64,000 nt of DNA from Staphylococcus sp. NAM3COL9 (GCF_001431205.1 NZ_LGPC01000016.1:62001-126000), one strand, 5' to 3'; positions 9,398 through 20,139 are shown, counted from the first letter of the stretch. Notes: a model not told the origin generated them from the sequence alone. A program made the numbers and translations.

Positions 9398-10003
9398 TTA
9401 ATCAATGTTAATCACTTCATGAGCCAGTGACTCTGCTTCGTAATTAGAATGTGTTACGAAAATAATTGGAATTTTCCATTCTTTAAATATGCGCTTTACT
9501 AAATAAATACTTTCATCTTTAGTCGCGTCATCCAAGCTTGAAAATGGTTCATCCAATAATATGAGGTCTGGTCTAGTACTTAGCGTTCTTGCTAATGCCA
9601 CTCGTTGGGATTCTCCCCCAGATAGTCTCATTGGAAACTGTGACTTTAAATGCGTAATGTTTAATTGGTGCATCAAGGTCTCTATATGTTCAGAAGGTTG
9701 CGCCATAAACGTTATATTCTGATACACATCCATATTAGGAAACAATTGATAGTCTTGGAATAAGTAGCCAATGTTACGCTGTTGAATTTTCACATCAATA
9801 TTGTTGCACGTATCACTTAAAATGCGTTCATTAACTTCTATATGTGCCTTATCTGCACTTTTTAATCCTGCTATGATATTTAAAATTGTTGTTTTACCAA
9901 TACCGGAAGGACCTTTAACGGCATAAATTTTAGGTTTAGTATCTTGAAGATTCATATGCAATTGTGTGTTTTTGAGCGTATGCTCTAAATGTAATTTCAA
10001 CAA
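9398..10003 (-). CDS. modC: Molybdate ABC transporter ATPase ModC (short form)
   Basis: A 201-residue ABC ATPase that powers molybdate import with ModB and ModA. Walker A GPSGIGKTT is at 31-39, the signature is LSGGESQRVALAR, and Walker B is LILLDEPFSSLDD. It is short: the C-terminal Mop (molybdate-binding) domain of E. coli ModC is absent, so any feedback through that domain is missing. The start is TTG at 10003, directly after the modB stop, with GGGAGG inside the end of modB, which indicates translational coupling. Confidence 0.92.
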   Translation of the reverse strand: MLKLHLEHTLKNTQLHMNLQDTKPKIYAVKGPSGIGKTTILNIIAGLKSADKAHIEVNERILSDTCNNIDVKIQQRNIGYLFQDYQLFPNMDVYQNITFMAQPSEHIETLMHQLNITHLKSQFPMRLSGGESQRVALARTLSTRPDLILLDEPFSSLDDATKDESIYLVKRIFKEWKIPIIFVTHSNYEAESLAHEVINID

Positions 10004-10675
10004 TTAATCTACCTCCCGATAACGGTCTTTATTCAACACATTGATTGTTCCAATTACTGTAATCGCAAATGCAACAAGGACAATCACCCACAGCCATGCT
10101 TGATTTTCTTTACCTTGTTCCACCAAAAAATATATTTCTAAAGGTAATGTATTGGTTTTATGAGGTATGTAACCTGCAACCATCAGTGTCGCACCAAATT
10201 CCCCTATTGCTCGGGCAAAGCTCATCATAATGCCTGATAATATCGGACGCTTTGACAATGGTAAAATTAATTTAAAAAATATCTTGTTTTCACTTGCACC
10301 CATCGTTCGTGCAGTATTGAGCATTTTATTATTTATACTACGAAAGCCTTGGACAGTATGCTGATACATCAATGGAAAACTTACAATCACAGATGCAATA
10401 ACTGCCCCAGTCAGTGTGAAAACTACTGGTAAATGTAATACATCCGTAAAAAACGCGCCAATAAAACTTCTAGGTGAAAAAACAATTAATAAAATAAATC
10501 CCATAACAGTTGGCGGTAATACAATAGGTAAAATAATTATACTTTCTAAGATTCTAGCAATAAAACCATGTCGCTTATACAACCATCTTGAAATAACGAT
10601 ACCAATAAAAGTAACGATGATTGTACTAATAACAGCTACTTTGAGTGATATCCAAAATGGTGTAACATCTACCAT
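10004..10675 (-). CDS. modB: Molybdate ABC transporter permease ModB
   Basis: A 223-residue membrane permease with about 5-6 hydrophobic segments. The EAA loop (ARTMGASENKIFFKLILP) that contacts the ATPase lies near residues 122-139. It follows modA by 12 bases and is immediately followed by modC. The ribosome site is AGGAGG. Confidence 0.93.
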   Translation of the reverse strand: MVDVTPFWISLKVAVISTIIVTFIGIVISRWLYKRHGFIARILESIIILPIVLPPTVMGFILLIVFSPRSFIGAFFTDVLHLPVVFTLTGAVIASVIVSFPLMYQHTVQGFRSINNKMLNTARTMGASENKIFFKLILPLSKRPILSGIMMSFARAIGEFGATLMVAGYIPHKTNTLPLEIYFLVEQGKENQAWLWVIVLVAFAITVIGTINVLNKDRYREVD

Positions 10676-10687
10676 TGCTAAAACCTC

Positions 10688-11473
10688 CTATGCTTCAAAT
10701 TGATATTTTTTAAATATTTCTTTAGCTTGCTCTGTCTTAAGAAAGTCAATCCATGCTTTGGCTAGTTGTTTATCTGATGTTGTCGCTGCTTTATAAACAA
10801 TGGGTTGCTTCAAATCAGCTGCATTAATTTCTTTAACATGACTCTCTCCATTTTGCTGGCTTTGATATAAGTCAGTTTTATACACATACCCTAATTCGAC
10901 ATTACCTTTTTCAACATAGTTTAGTACTTGGCGTACATCTTTAGCAAATACTAAATTAGGTTTTACTTGTTCATATAAATTGTTATCTTGTAAATATTGC
11001 TGAGCATATTTACCCGCTGGCACTGAGTTCACTTCGCCAATGGCCAGTTTATCACCTTCTTGTAACGATTCAACTGATTTATAATTACCGTCCTTTGCGC
11101 CAATAAGTACGAGTTTATTTTTAGCATATTCATATGTATTTTGTGCTTTATCCTTATCTTGTAATGCATCAACGTCTTTCTTGTTTGCTGACATAAACGC
11201 ATCCACAGGTGCACCTTTTTCAATCTGCTGTCTTAATGAACCAGACCCACCATAGTTAAATGTAATATTTACCTCTTTATGATGTGCTTCAAATGCCCGC
11301 TTCAATTCTTTCGTTGTGTCAGTCAGACTCGCTGCTGCTGAGATATGTAATTCTTGTTTTTTTTCTTTTCCATCAGAATTGCTGTCATTCTTGCTTTCAC
11401 TGTTTCCATTTGAGCACCCTGCTAATACTAAACATAGCGTCATAAACATTACAATTAAATATTTGATTTTCAT
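10688..11473 (-). CDS. modA: Molybdate-binding lipoprotein ModA
   Basis: A 261-residue substrate-binding lipoprotein. The signal peptide ends at a lipobox VLAGC with Cys20, followed by an Asn/Ser/Lys-rich tether. The core has ModA segments (AAASLTDTTKEL, YGGSGSLRQQIEKGAPVDAF) that bind the oxyanion. It heads the modABC operon, next to the cofactor genes that use the molybdate. AGGAG precedes the ATG. Confidence 0.94.
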   Translation of the reverse strand: MKIKYLIVMFMTLCLVLAGCSNGNSESKNDSNSDGKEKKQELHISAAASLTDTTKELKRAFEAHHKEVNITFNYGGSGSLRQQIEKGAPVDAFMSANKKDVDALQDKDKAQNTYEYAKNKLVLIGAKDGNYKSVESLQEGDKLAIGEVNSVPAGKYAQQYLQDNNLYEQVKPNLVFAKDVRQVLNYVEKGNVELGYVYKTDLYQSQQNGESHVKEINAADLKQPIVYKAATTSDKQLAKAWIDFLKTEQAKEIFKKYQFEA

Positions 11474-11518
11474 CTAAAACAACTCCTATTACTTATAATT
11501 ATATTCTTATTCATAAAA

Positions 11519-11556
11519 AAACAAAAGACCTAAATGATAGTACTTAGGCCTTTTGT
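11519..11556 (-). terminator. Terminator of the gal operon
   Basis: Hairpin ACAAAAGACCTAA / TTAGGCCTTTTGT, followed in the leftward direction by a run of T, located just past the galT stop and before modA. Confidence 0.85.
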
Positions 11557-11590
11557 AAACGTATATTTTTTATCATTATGACATGCCATT

Positions 11591-13081
11591 TTATAGATGT
11601 TCAATGAAACGTTTAAACGCGTGATGACCTTGATCTGTATTCTTAAATACACCCGCATCTTCTAAAACACGTTTGAATTTAAACCCTACTTCTTTATCTA
11701 CAATTTCATCGACATTATTTACATTAATATTATATACTTGTTTCATTTCTTCAGCCCATTGTTGATGTACACCTAAATCTATTTGAGTTTTACCTAATAA
11801 ATAATCTTTAACTTGTTGTAATTCTTGTTTTAGGCGTCCCGGTAATATGGCAGTTCCCATTACTTCAATAAGACCTATATTTTCTTTTTTAATATGTTGC
11901 ACGTCTTTATGTGGATGGAAGATGCCATCAGGGAATTGTTCTGAAGTTTGATTGTCTCGTAAGACAATGTCTAATTCATATTGTTGTTGTCTATATCTTG
12001 CGATTGGTGTAATCGTATGATGACGCTCACCATCATTACTAAATGCTTTAATATCAACACTCTCATCTGAATATTGATTCCATTGTGTCATCACATAAGT
12101 AGCCGCTTCAATCAGCTGCGCTCTATTGTCACCTTTCAAACGAATAACACTCATTGGCCAATTTAAAGTGCTTGCATGCACTGATGGATAATTCGCAATC
12201 GTAAATTGATCTATTTCAGCAGCGTTATCCATCGGAAATACATGTCTTCCAGTTTGATAATGATTGTGAGATAAAATAGATCCACCCACAAGTGGTATAT
12301 CCGCATTAGATCCAATGAAATAATGAGGAAATTGATCTATAAAATCTAACAAATTAATAAAAGTATTTTTATTAATTTCCATAGGTACATGTTGTTCGGA
12401 TAAAACAATACTATGTTCTGTAAAATAAGCATATGGTGAAAATTGAAAACCCCACTGTGCCCCATTTAAATTTAAGCGAATCACGCGATGATTTGTTCTT
12501 GCAGCTTGTAGCACTGATCCTTTAAAGCCTTCGTTTTCTATGCATAATGCACATTTCGGATAAGCGGTAGCTGGTGCTTCTTTAGCTTTTGCAATTTGCT
12601 TTGAATCTTTTTCAGGTTTTGAGAGATTAATCGTAACTTCAATATCCCCGTATTCAGTAGCAACATCATAATTAATATTATTCGCAATTGCATCTTCTTT
12701 AACGTAGTGATTACGTTTAGCTATGTCATAAAAATAATCTGTAGCCGCTTCTGATGACTGTTTATATGCCTCGTTAAACTTACGGTTAATTACCGATGGG
12801 CGAGGTGTAATTAAGTCTAGAATTTGAGCTTCAACAATTTCTTTACTATATAATGCATCTTCAATACAATTTTCACTAACAGCTTGGCGAATCCAATATT
12901 GTGTAATTTCATTTGCTGTTGCATCTTTATTTAATTCAGATACTGAGGAATCATCAATACCCTTTGCATTTAAATTACGCAACAGTTGGTTTTGAATATA
13001 AATGCTATCTTCTTCTTCATAATCACCATACGAAATTGCTTGTGATACAAATTGTTGTACTAATTGTTGATTTAATAACAT
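11591..13081 (-). CDS. galT: Galactose-1-phosphate uridylyltransferase, Firmicute class (GalT)
   Basis: A 496-residue enzyme of the Leloir pathway that swaps UMP between UDP-glucose and galactose-1-phosphate. It belongs to the long Firmicute GalT class rather than the approximately 350-residue E. coli type. The histidine active-site segment LSHNHYQTG lies near residue 272. It is the last gene of galR-galK-galE-galT, 3 bases after galE, with GGAGGG before the ATG. Cys pairs that may bind metal (CALC) are near residue 178. Confidence 0.95.
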   Translation of the reverse strand: MLLNQQLVQQFVSQAISYGDYEEEDSIYIQNQLLRNLNAKGIDDSSVSELNKDATANEITQYWIRQAVSENCIEDALYSKEIVEAQILDLITPRPSVINRKFNEAYKQSSEAATDYFYDIAKRNHYVKEDAIANNINYDVATEYGDIEVTINLSKPEKDSKQIAKAKEAPATAYPKCALCIENEGFKGSVLQAARTNHRVIRLNLNGAQWGFQFSPYAYFTEHSIVLSEQHVPMEINKNTFINLLDFIDQFPHYFIGSNADIPLVGGSILSHNHYQTGRHVFPMDNAAEIDQFTIANYPSVHASTLNWPMSVIRLKGDNRAQLIEAATYVMTQWNQYSDESVDIKAFSNDGERHHTITPIARYRQQQYELDIVLRDNQTSEQFPDGIFHPHKDVQHIKKENIGLIEVMGTAILPGRLKQELQQVKDYLLGKTQIDLGVHQQWAEEMKQVYNINVNNVDEIVDKEVGFKFKRVLEDAGVFKNTDQGHHAFKRFIEHL

Positions 13082-13084
13082 GCA

Positions 13085-14086
13085 TTAACCCTCCATATTT
13101 TCTTGATATCCATTTGGATGTTGATGATGCCATTGCCACGCTGAATTGATAATATCGTTAATATTATCATGTTGCGGTTTCCAGCCAAGTACTTGTTGCG
13201 CCTTATCGCTTGATGCGATTAATTTACTTGGATCGCCTGCTCTTCTTTCACCTACCACTGCTTCAATAGGTTCATTTGTTACTGTTCTTGCAGCTTCTAG
13301 AATTTCAAATACCGAATAACCTTGACTACTTCCTAAATTAAATGCACCAGACGCTCCACCGTTTTGTAAATGTTGATACGCCAAAATATGTGCATCTATT
13401 AAATCAACGACATGAAGATAATCGCGAATACATGACCCATCTTCAGTATCATAATCATCACCAAATATCGTTAAGTGTTCTCTTTGTCCTAGTGCCACTT
13501 CTAATACAATTGGTATAAGATGTGTCTCTGGACGGTGGTCTTCACCAATAGCACCATTTTCTTTAGCACCTGCCACATTAAAATAACGAAGCGCTGCATA
13601 ATTAACGCCATATGCTTCATGACTCCAGTGCATCATTTTCTCCATCATTAGTTTACTTTCACCATATGGACTTGTAGGTGTTTTAGAATCTTCCTCAGTA
13701 ATTGGTACTGAATCTGGCTCACCATAAACTGCAGCTGTCGAAGAAAAAATAATATGTTCTACTTGATGGTCATACATGACTTCTAATAACACTTGTAATC
13801 CATGTATATTATTATTGAAATAGGCTAATGGTTTTTCTACAGATTCTCCAACTAAAGAATATGCACAAAAATGAAAGACGCCTTCGATGTTTTCTTTATT
13901 GAATACATCATCTAAAAATGTTTTATCTCGGATATCTCCTTCATAAAAAGTAGCTTCACTATGCACAGCTGCTCTATGTCCTGTACCTAAATTATCCACA
14001 ACAACAACGTCGTATCCTCTTGCAATTAATTGATCTACCGCATGACTTCCAATATAACCAGCCCCACCTAAAACTAAAACAGACAT
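13085..14086 (-). CDS. galE: UDP-glucose 4-epimerase GalE
   Basis: A 333-residue SDR-fold epimerase that interconverts UDP-galactose and UDP-glucose. The NAD loop GGAGYIGSH is near residue 7 and the catalytic YGESK (YxxxK) near residue 148; the Thr/Ser site is SSTAAVYG. I chose ATG at 14086, which has GAAAGG upstream and starts right before the NAD loop. An upstream in-frame ATG at 14110 lacks a good ribosome site. Confidence 0.94.
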   Translation of the reverse strand: MSVLVLGGAGYIGSHAVDQLIARGYDVVVVDNLGTGHRAAVHSEATFYEGDIRDKTFLDDVFNKENIEGVFHFCAYSLVGESVEKPLAYFNNNIHGLQVLLEVMYDHQVEHIIFSSTAAVYGEPDSVPITEEDSKTPTSPYGESKLMMEKMMHWSHEAYGVNYAALRYFNVAGAKENGAIGEDHRPETHLIPIVLEVALGQREHLTIFGDDYDTEDGSCIRDYLHVVDLIDAHILAYQHLQNGGASGAFNLGSSQGYSVFEILEAARTVTNEPIEAVVGERRAGDPSKLIASSDKAQQVLGWKPQHDNINDIINSAWQWHHQHPNGYQENMEG

Positions 14087-14121
14087 ATACAAAATCCTTT
14101 CTCTATTCATTGATTAGTAAC

Positions 14122-15282
14122 TTATAATGATTTAACGCCATCACTTATACCCACATGATAAAATGATGGGGCGTAACCTATGTGCGCTATATATCGCTTA
14201 GAAACTTCATCTTCCAATTGTTTTATACTATCTTTATGCACTAAAGCAATTGCGCAACCTGCAAACCCAGCGCCTGTCATTCTAGCTCCCAATACACCAT
14301 CCACTTGCTGAGCTGTTTCTGCTAAAGTATCTAATTCTATACCTGTAACTTCATAATCTTCTTTTAATGATGCATGTGATTCATTTAATAACTTTCCAAA
14401 TTGATTAAAGTTATTTTCTGTTAATGCTCGATGTGCTTTTTTCGTACGTTCGTTCTCTGAAACTGCGTGTCTTGCACGACGACGTTTCACTTCATCCTCA
14501 ATAAGATCTTGATGCTGTTCAAATTGTTCTAATGACAGCTCACCTAATGATTCAATATCAAGTGCTTGTTGCAACGAAGCTAATGCCGACTCACATTGTG
14601 CTCTACGTTCATTATATTTGCTTTCTGTAAGAGAACGTCGCTTGTTCGTATTCATAATTGATATGACATAATCTCCAAATTTGGCAGGTACATAATCAAA
14701 TTCTAAAGTTGCTGTATCTAGTAATATTGCTTGTTCGACTTTACCCATACCAATAATAAATTGATCCATAATACCTGAATTGACACCAATAAATTTATTT
14801 TCAACACATTGTCCTATTTTTATAAGTGCTAATCGTTCTAAATCTAAAGTAAATAACTGCTTAATGAGCCAACCAGTTAATAATTCAATAGACGCTGACG
14901 ATGATAAACTGGCCCCATTTGGAATATTCCCTTCAACTAAAATGTTGAACCCATGGTCTATGTCAGAAAATTCGTCACTTAAATATTTAACTACACCTTT
15001 AGGATAATTAGCCCAATCATGTGCCGCTTCGAATTGTAATTCATCTAATGTAAATGTAATCATGCCGACATCTTCAAAATTATTTGAATAAAGTTGAATC
15101 AGTTTATCATCACGCTTTGTAGCTAGTCCGTATGTACCCAACTCAATCGCAGCTGGAAAAACATACCCACCGTTGTAATCTGTATGTTCTCCGATTAAAT
15201 TAATACGTCCCGGAGCAAAAGCACTGACTTCAGCCTTTACGCCAAACAAAGTTTCAAACTTATCATGCATGGCTTGTAACAT
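14122..15282 (-). CDS. galK: Galactokinase GalK
   Basis: A 386-residue GHMP kinase that phosphorylates galactose at C1. The galactokinase signature GRINLIGEHTDYNGG is at about 25-39, the ATP loop PNGASLSSSAS near 120-130, and motif 3 GARMTGAGFAGC near the C terminus. It follows galR by a 104-base gap that carries GalR-type operator half-sites, so it probably has its own regulated promoter. The ribosome site GGAGTGGG precedes the ATG. Confidence 0.96.
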   Translation of the reverse strand: MLQAMHDKFETLFGVKAEVSAFAPGRINLIGEHTDYNGGYVFPAAIELGTYGLATKRDDKLIQLYSNNFEDVGMITFTLDELQFEAAHDWANYPKGVVKYLSDEFSDIDHGFNILVEGNIPNGASLSSSASIELLTGWLIKQLFTLDLERLALIKIGQCVENKFIGVNSGIMDQFIIGMGKVEQAILLDTATLEFDYVPAKFGDYVISIMNTNKRRSLTESKYNERRAQCESALASLQQALDIESLGELSLEQFEQHQDLIEDEVKRRRARHAVSENERTKKAHRALTENNFNQFGKLLNESHASLKEDYEVTGIELDTLAETAQQVDGVLGARMTGAGFAGCAIALVHKDSIKQLEDEVSKRYIAHIGYAPSFYHVGISDGVKSL

Positions 15283-15333
15283 AATATCCCACTCCTTCTT
15301 TATAAATCACTTTATCTATAATAATACACTTCT

Positions 15334-15368
15334 TTAGTAAACATAATAAAAGTTTACTTGTTTACTAA
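15334..15368 (-). promoter_or_regulatory. Putative GalR operators before galK
   Basis: Three copies of the 7-mer AGTAAAC/GTTTACT are packed here: AGTAAAC at 15336-15342 and GTTTACT at 15352-15358 and 15360-15366. The outer pair forms a perfect 9-base inverted repeat TTAGTAAAC/GTTTACTAA (15334-15342 with 15360-15368). The same 7-mer occurs twice upstream of galR. LacI-family binding is inferred. Confidence 0.7.
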
Positions 15369-15386
15369 ATGTTTTGTCAATTAAGA

Positions 15387-16434
<1,048 letters not shown>

Positions 16435-16579
16435 GGTATATGTCCTTTTAATCAATCTTGACTATTTAAAAAATCGTTATAAATATCACAATAAATAATT
16501 TAAAAATCCTTTGCTTTATTCATAAACTGAATCTTTTTTTACATTGAAAAATGCGCTAAAATAGAGTAGTGAATATGAA

Positions 16580-16587
16580 ACGGGGTG
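16580..16587 (+). promoter_or_regulatory. Ribosome site that fixes the fdhD start
   Basis: ACGGGGTG lies five bases before the ATG at 16593. The longer frame begins on a GTG at 16569 without a ribosome site. Confidence 0.6.
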
Positions 16588-16592
16588 TACTC

Positions 16593-17399
16593 ATGCACGA
16601 AGATATATTAACCAATCAACCAATTGTACGGTTTGAGAACGGTAAGTTAGTAGAAACAAAGGACCACTATGTTACTGAGTTTCCATTAACAATTATGGTG
16701 AATGGAGAAGAATTTGCGACTATAATTTGCAGTCCGAACCACTTAGAAGAGCTAGTCTTAGGTTTCTTAGCATCTGAAGGAGTTATTTTAAAAAATGATG
16801 ATTTAAAATCAATCCAAATAGATGATAGCAAAGGATTTGCTCATGTTGAGTTAACCAAATCTCTCGGTGAACGTTTCGAATATTCAACGAAGCGCATGAT
16901 TGCGTCTTGTTGTGGTAAAAGTAGAGAGTTTTATTTTCAAAATGACGCGACAGTCGCAAAGACTTCTATGTCTAAAATTGTGTTGAATCCAACTCAAGTA
17001 CTCAATATGATGGTCCGTTTGCAAAGTGCCAGTAAAATTTTCAAACAAACCGGGGGACTTCACAATGCTGCAATTAGTGACGGCGATACCTTCTTTGAGC
17101 ATCGTCAAGACATTGGTCGTCATAATGCATTAGATAAATTGTATGGTTATTGTATACAAAGACATATACCTGTACGTAATAAAGTGCTGATATTTAGTGG
17201 GCGTATTTCATCAGAAATATTAATCAAAGCTGCGAAAATTGGTGTTGGTGTCATCTTATCTAAATCTGCACCAACAACATTGGCTGTGACACTTGCACAA
17301 GATTTAAACATCACTGCCATAGGATTTATTAGAGATGGTAATTTTAATATTTACAGTCATCCGGAACGCATAAAATCTGTTGAAACTTCAGAGGATTAA
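16593..17399 (+). CDS. fdhD: Formate dehydrogenase sulfur carrier FdhD
   Basis: A 268-residue sulfurtransferase that moves sulfur from a cysteine desulfurase to the molybdenum cofactor of formate dehydrogenase. The reactive cysteine pair is in IASCCGKSREF (about residues 104-114). C-terminal GRISSEIL and KSAPTTLA segments are typical. The likely client is FdhA at 39247, and the cofactor genes are upstream, so it ties the two together. It is monocistronic and ends in a terminator. Confidence 0.94.
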   Translation: MHEDILTNQPIVRFENGKLVETKDHYVTEFPLTIMVNGEEFATIICSPNHLEELVLGFLASEGVILKNDDLKSIQIDDSKGFAHVELTKSLGERFEYSTKRMIASCCGKSREFYFQNDATVAKTSMSKIVLNPTQVLNMMVRLQSASKIFKQTGGLHNAAISDGDTFFEHRQDIGRHNALDKLYGYCIQRHIPVRNKVLIFSGRISSEILIKAAKIGVGVILSKSAPTTLAVTLAQDLNITAIGFIRDGNFNIYSHPERIKSVETSED

Positions 17400-17419
17400 T
17401 TCGTAATTTAGCGATTCAT

Positions 17420-17455
17420 AAAAAAGGCTAAGACATATACATGTCTCAGCCTCTT
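17420..17455. terminator. Bidirectional terminator between fdhD and acetyltransferase
   Basis: Stem AAAGGCTAAGACATATA/ATGTCTCAGCCTCTTT with flanking A and T runs between convergent genes. GACATG/CATGTCTCAG-type stems of this kind recur in the window. Confidence 0.8.
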
Positions 17456-17467
17456 TAATTATATTGT

Positions 17468-18226
17468 TTAGTTATATTTAGCATTTTCTTTTAAAATTTG
17501 ATAGCAGTAACTTATAAATATATAACCTTGTCGGATATACATTTCCTTAGCACTATCTTCACCATCAGCTATCAATATAATCGGTTTTGTACCAGCTACT
17601 TCCGCAACAAATGCTTGCATCATACTGCCAATACCTTGTTTCTGATAACTTTCATCTACGCCGAAACCATCAATTTCCACAGTACATTGTGAAATGATTA
17701 AATCTAAAATCCCTACAGGCACATCTTTTTTATATGCGATTACACGAGATTTACTATCTTCATTGAATTGATTGCGTATTACTTCAATACTTTCGTCTGC
17801 ATATGCCTGGCCATAGGGTTCAGCAAACTGACGAAAAATTGTAATATAATCTTCTAATGTTTGTTGCGTAACAAACATTACTTTAATTTGATGATTTTTA
17901 TGTTTTTTTATATTCTGTGACTCAATTGCATAGAGTTCCATTAGCCCTAGTTCAAAATCATAAGTTTGAATTTTATCTAACCATTGTTGATCTAAAAGTA
18001 TATTCTCAGGAAACGTAAATGCTAAATGATGAGATGCTTGCTTTTTATGCATATTCAATTGATTTTTCATATCTTGCTCCCAAGATTTAATGGAAGGCAT
18101 TTGTTTATAATCCCATTTATTCACGTCGTATACTAAGGGTTCTTCAGGTGTTAGATAGATTGTCTTTAATGCATCCTCGACATAAACATCGCCTTGTTGG
18201 AATATATCATTCATCGAAATCACCAT
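17468..18226 (-). CDS. GNAT-family N-acetyltransferase
   Basis: A 252-residue protein whose C-terminal half is a GNAT domain; the acetyl-CoA loop is YQKQGIGSMM near residue 202, followed by AKEMYIRQGYIFI, a typical motif-B end. The N-terminal 120 residues look like a second, degenerate domain. The substrate is unknown. The start could be 18226 (AGGTG nine bases away) or the ATG four codons later (18214). It lies just downstream of bioY on the same strand (25 bases), so the two may be co-transcribed. Confidence 0.8.
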   Translation of the reverse strand: MVISMNDIFQQGDVYVEDALKTIYLTPEEPLVYDVNKWDYKQMPSIKSWEQDMKNQLNMHKKQASHHLAFTFPENILLDQQWLDKIQTYDFELGLMELYAIESQNIKKHKNHQIKVMFVTQQTLEDYITIFRQFAEPYGQAYADESIEVIRNQFNEDSKSRVIAYKKDVPVGILDLIISQCTVEIDGFGVDESYQKQGIGSMMQAFVAEVAGTKPIILIADGEDSAKEMYIRQGYIFISYCYQILKENAKYN

Positions 18227-18251
18227 GATTCAATCACCTACCCTTATATAT

Positions 18252-18806
18252 TTATTTGATTAATTGTTTAAACCGACTATGATTAAGCATAATATTGCCA
18301 ATCAAACTTGCAATCACTGCTTTAACTATATCCGCAGGCATAAAGACAAGTGATAAAGTCACTGATTTTGAAATTGGTAAATTAGTCATAAGCCCCATAA
18401 CAATTGTACCTACAATATCTAATAAAATAACACCAAAGATAATTGTTGTAACTAATAATACAGTAAAGTTTATTTTTTTAAAATACAAATCTCTTACTAA
18501 ACCAATTAGATATGTAATTACTGGATACATAATTAAAAAGCCAGTAGAGGGACCTGCAAATACACCTATACCACCACGTCCGCCAGATAATAAAGGTAAG
18601 CCAGTTGCTACAAGTAATAATAATACGATCACACTAAGTGCACCATATTTACGTCCAAGTAAAATTCCAGCTAAGAAAATACCAATATTTTGTAAAACGA
18701 TAGGTACTGGCATAATCGGCAATGGTATCGCAGGCACAAATCCTAATACACCAATAATTGCTGTCATTAAAGCAGTATATACTAAATATTTTGTCGTCAT
18801 GGTCAA
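18252..18806 (-). CDS. bioY: Biotin transporter S-component BioY
   Basis: A 184-residue membrane protein with about six hydrophobic segments. The BioY signature region (LLSGGRGGIGVFAGPSTGF, about residues 73-91) is clear. BioY captures biotin and works alone or with an ECF energising module encoded elsewhere. GGAGG precedes the ATG. A BirA operator lies immediately upstream, so expression should drop when biotin is plentiful. Confidence 0.94.
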   Translation of the reverse strand: MTMTTKYLVYTALMTAIIGVLGFVPAIPLPIMPVPIVLQNIGIFLAGILLGRKYGALSVIVLLLLVATGLPLLSGGRGGIGVFAGPSTGFLIMYPVITYLIGLVRDLYFKKINFTVLLVTTIIFGVILLDIVGTIVMGLMTNLPISKSVTLSLVFMPADIVKAVIASLIGNIMLNHSRFKQLIK

Positions 18807-18835
18807 TCCTCCTAATGAAAAAAATTATATCACAA

Positions 18836-18866
18836 TTGTAAACTTTTAAAAATAAAAAGTTTACAA
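18836..18866 (-). promoter_or_regulatory. BirA operator controlling bioY
   Basis: Perfect 8-base inverted repeat TTGTAAAC-N15-GTTTACAA, matching the known Firmicute BirA operator form. A leftward -10 TATAAT is at 18824-18829, so the operator covers the -35 side of the bioY promoter. Confidence 0.85.
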
Positions 18867-18883
18867 TATTTTATGTATAATAA

Positions 18884-18930
18884 AAAACAGCACAACTCAA
18901 CAGTGTTAATTCGTTGAGTTGCGCTGTTTT
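18884..18930 (-). terminator. Terminator of fhuD2
   Basis: Stem AAAACAGCACAACTCAAC (18884-18901) with GTTGAGTTGCGCTGTTTT (18913-18930), followed leftward by T. It is downstream of fhuD2. Confidence 0.85.
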
Positions 18931-18981
18931 GAAACTAATCCTAGTTTTAATCGTAATACTTATTAATTTAATTTTTGTCTA

Positions 18982-19884
18982 TTAGTTATTTAAAAACTTC
19001 TCTTTTAAATCTTTTCTCATAAATTCTAAAGTATATGGATCATTATACCAATAAGTTTCAGCTTGCACTTCAAGCACTTTGCCATTTTGAACTGCTGGTA
19101 AGTTATTCCATAGATTAGTTTTGGCATAGGCTGGTGTTGATTTTCCTTTACTGGTCGAAACGATATAATCGCCAGCATAATCTGCTATTTTTTCTTGTTT
19201 TACTTCAGCCCACCCTTCTTTTTTAACTAAATCATTTAATTTATCAGGCATTTTAAGTCCAAATGCTTGATACAACACTTCTCCGCCACGACCCCAATTT
19301 GGTCCATAACTATATAATTTTTTCTCGAATTCATCAAAAATTGAAACTGTTGCGTCTTCACCAATTTTATTTTTAATTTCTTTACCATCTTTTTTAGTTT
19401 GTGCTTTCCATTTATCTTCCCATTCTTTTACTTCATCTTCTTTGCCAAGTAATTTACCTAGTTCTTTTTGTTGATCTAAATATTTATGTTTACCATAATC
19501 AAATACGACTGTAGGTGCAATCTTTTTATATTTTTTAATATTCTTGTCAGTAGAATATACAACAATTAAATCTGGTTTCGCTTTTGCTACTTTCTCAACA
19601 TCATTTTCGCCAATTTTTTCAACATCTTTAAATTTATCTTTAAGGAGGCTACTACTATCAACTTGTTCATTTACTGCAACAATATTCCCACCAAGATATT
19701 TAATTCCACCAGCATATGTAGGAGCAACTACAGCGATACGTTTTGGATCCTTGGGTATATCTATGTTTTTTCCGCTATCTAATTTATAAGACTTTGTTTT
19801 TGCTTTCGAGTCACTGTCCGAATTATTACCACATGCTGCTAAAATAAGCATTAAAACAATTAACGGAAACAATAATTTTTTCAT
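18982..19884 (-). CDS. fhuD2: Hydroxamate siderophore-binding lipoprotein FhuD2
   Basis: A 300-residue lipoprotein close to S. aureus FhuD2 in size and sequence (IAVVAPTYAGG, VYSTDKNIKKY, YGPNWGRGGEVLYQAFGLKMP, TYWYNDPYTLEFMRKDLKEK). It binds ferric hydroxamates and passes them to the FhuBG permease with FhuC. The lipobox is ILAAC with Cys18. I chose ATG at 19884, preceded by GGAGGA; a longer frame would run through the Fur box. It is monocistronic and Fur-controlled by sequence. Confidence 0.93.
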   Translation of the reverse strand: MKKLLFPLIVLMLILAACGNNSDSDSKAKTKSYKLDSGKNIDIPKDPKRIAVVAPTYAGGIKYLGGNIVAVNEQVDSSSLLKDKFKDVEKIGENDVEKVAKAKPDLIVVYSTDKNIKKYKKIAPTVVFDYGKHKYLDQQKELGKLLGKEDEVKEWEDKWKAQTKKDGKEIKNKIGEDATVSIFDEFEKKLYSYGPNWGRGGEVLYQAFGLKMPDKLNDLVKKEGWAEVKQEKIADYAGDYIVSTSKGKSTPAYAKTNLWNNLPAVQNGKVLEVQAETYWYNDPYTLEFMRKDLKEKFLNN

Positions 19885-19896
19885 AATTTTTCCTCC

Positions 19897-19915
19897 ATTG
19901 AAAATGATTATCACT
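19897..19915 (-). promoter_or_regulatory. Fur box before fhuD2
   Basis: The leftward sequence AGTGATAATCATTTTCAAT resembles the Fur consensus GATAATGATTATCATTATC and sits right upstream of the ribosome site of an iron-uptake gene. Confidence 0.8.
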
Positions 19916-19988
19916 ATTAATTGATTATATAATGACTAAAGTAATTTTACAATAGCAAACATGATCTACTTCATTTTAAAAAACAAAA

Positions 19989-20036
19989 ATGGGGGCGGGA
20001 TAGAAATCAAAATTTGACTTCATACTCCCGCCCCCC
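19989..20036 (-). terminator. Terminator hairpin, same repeat family as 1236-1288
   Basis: Stem ATGGGGGCGGGA / TCCCGCCCCCCAT with loop-side AGAAATCAAA/TTTGACTTCAT. It lies about 100 bases past the stop of the leftward acyl-CoA-dehydrogenase-like gene. It repeats the core of the hairpin at the start of the window. Confidence 0.7.
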
Positions 20037-20139
20037 ATAAGGCTTTTAGATATTGGACAGCTAGTGTCAATATAACAATTAAGTTTGAAACATGTATTTA
20101 TGTGCCAAGCACTTTTAACTGTATCTTGTTATAAGATTA

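Noticed and set aside
18295..18849. A 184-codon open frame on the + strand opposite bioY
   Set aside because: It mirrors the bioY frame, has a Pro/Ile/Lys-rich composition with no domain, and no ribosome site. bioY has full family motifs and a BirA operator.
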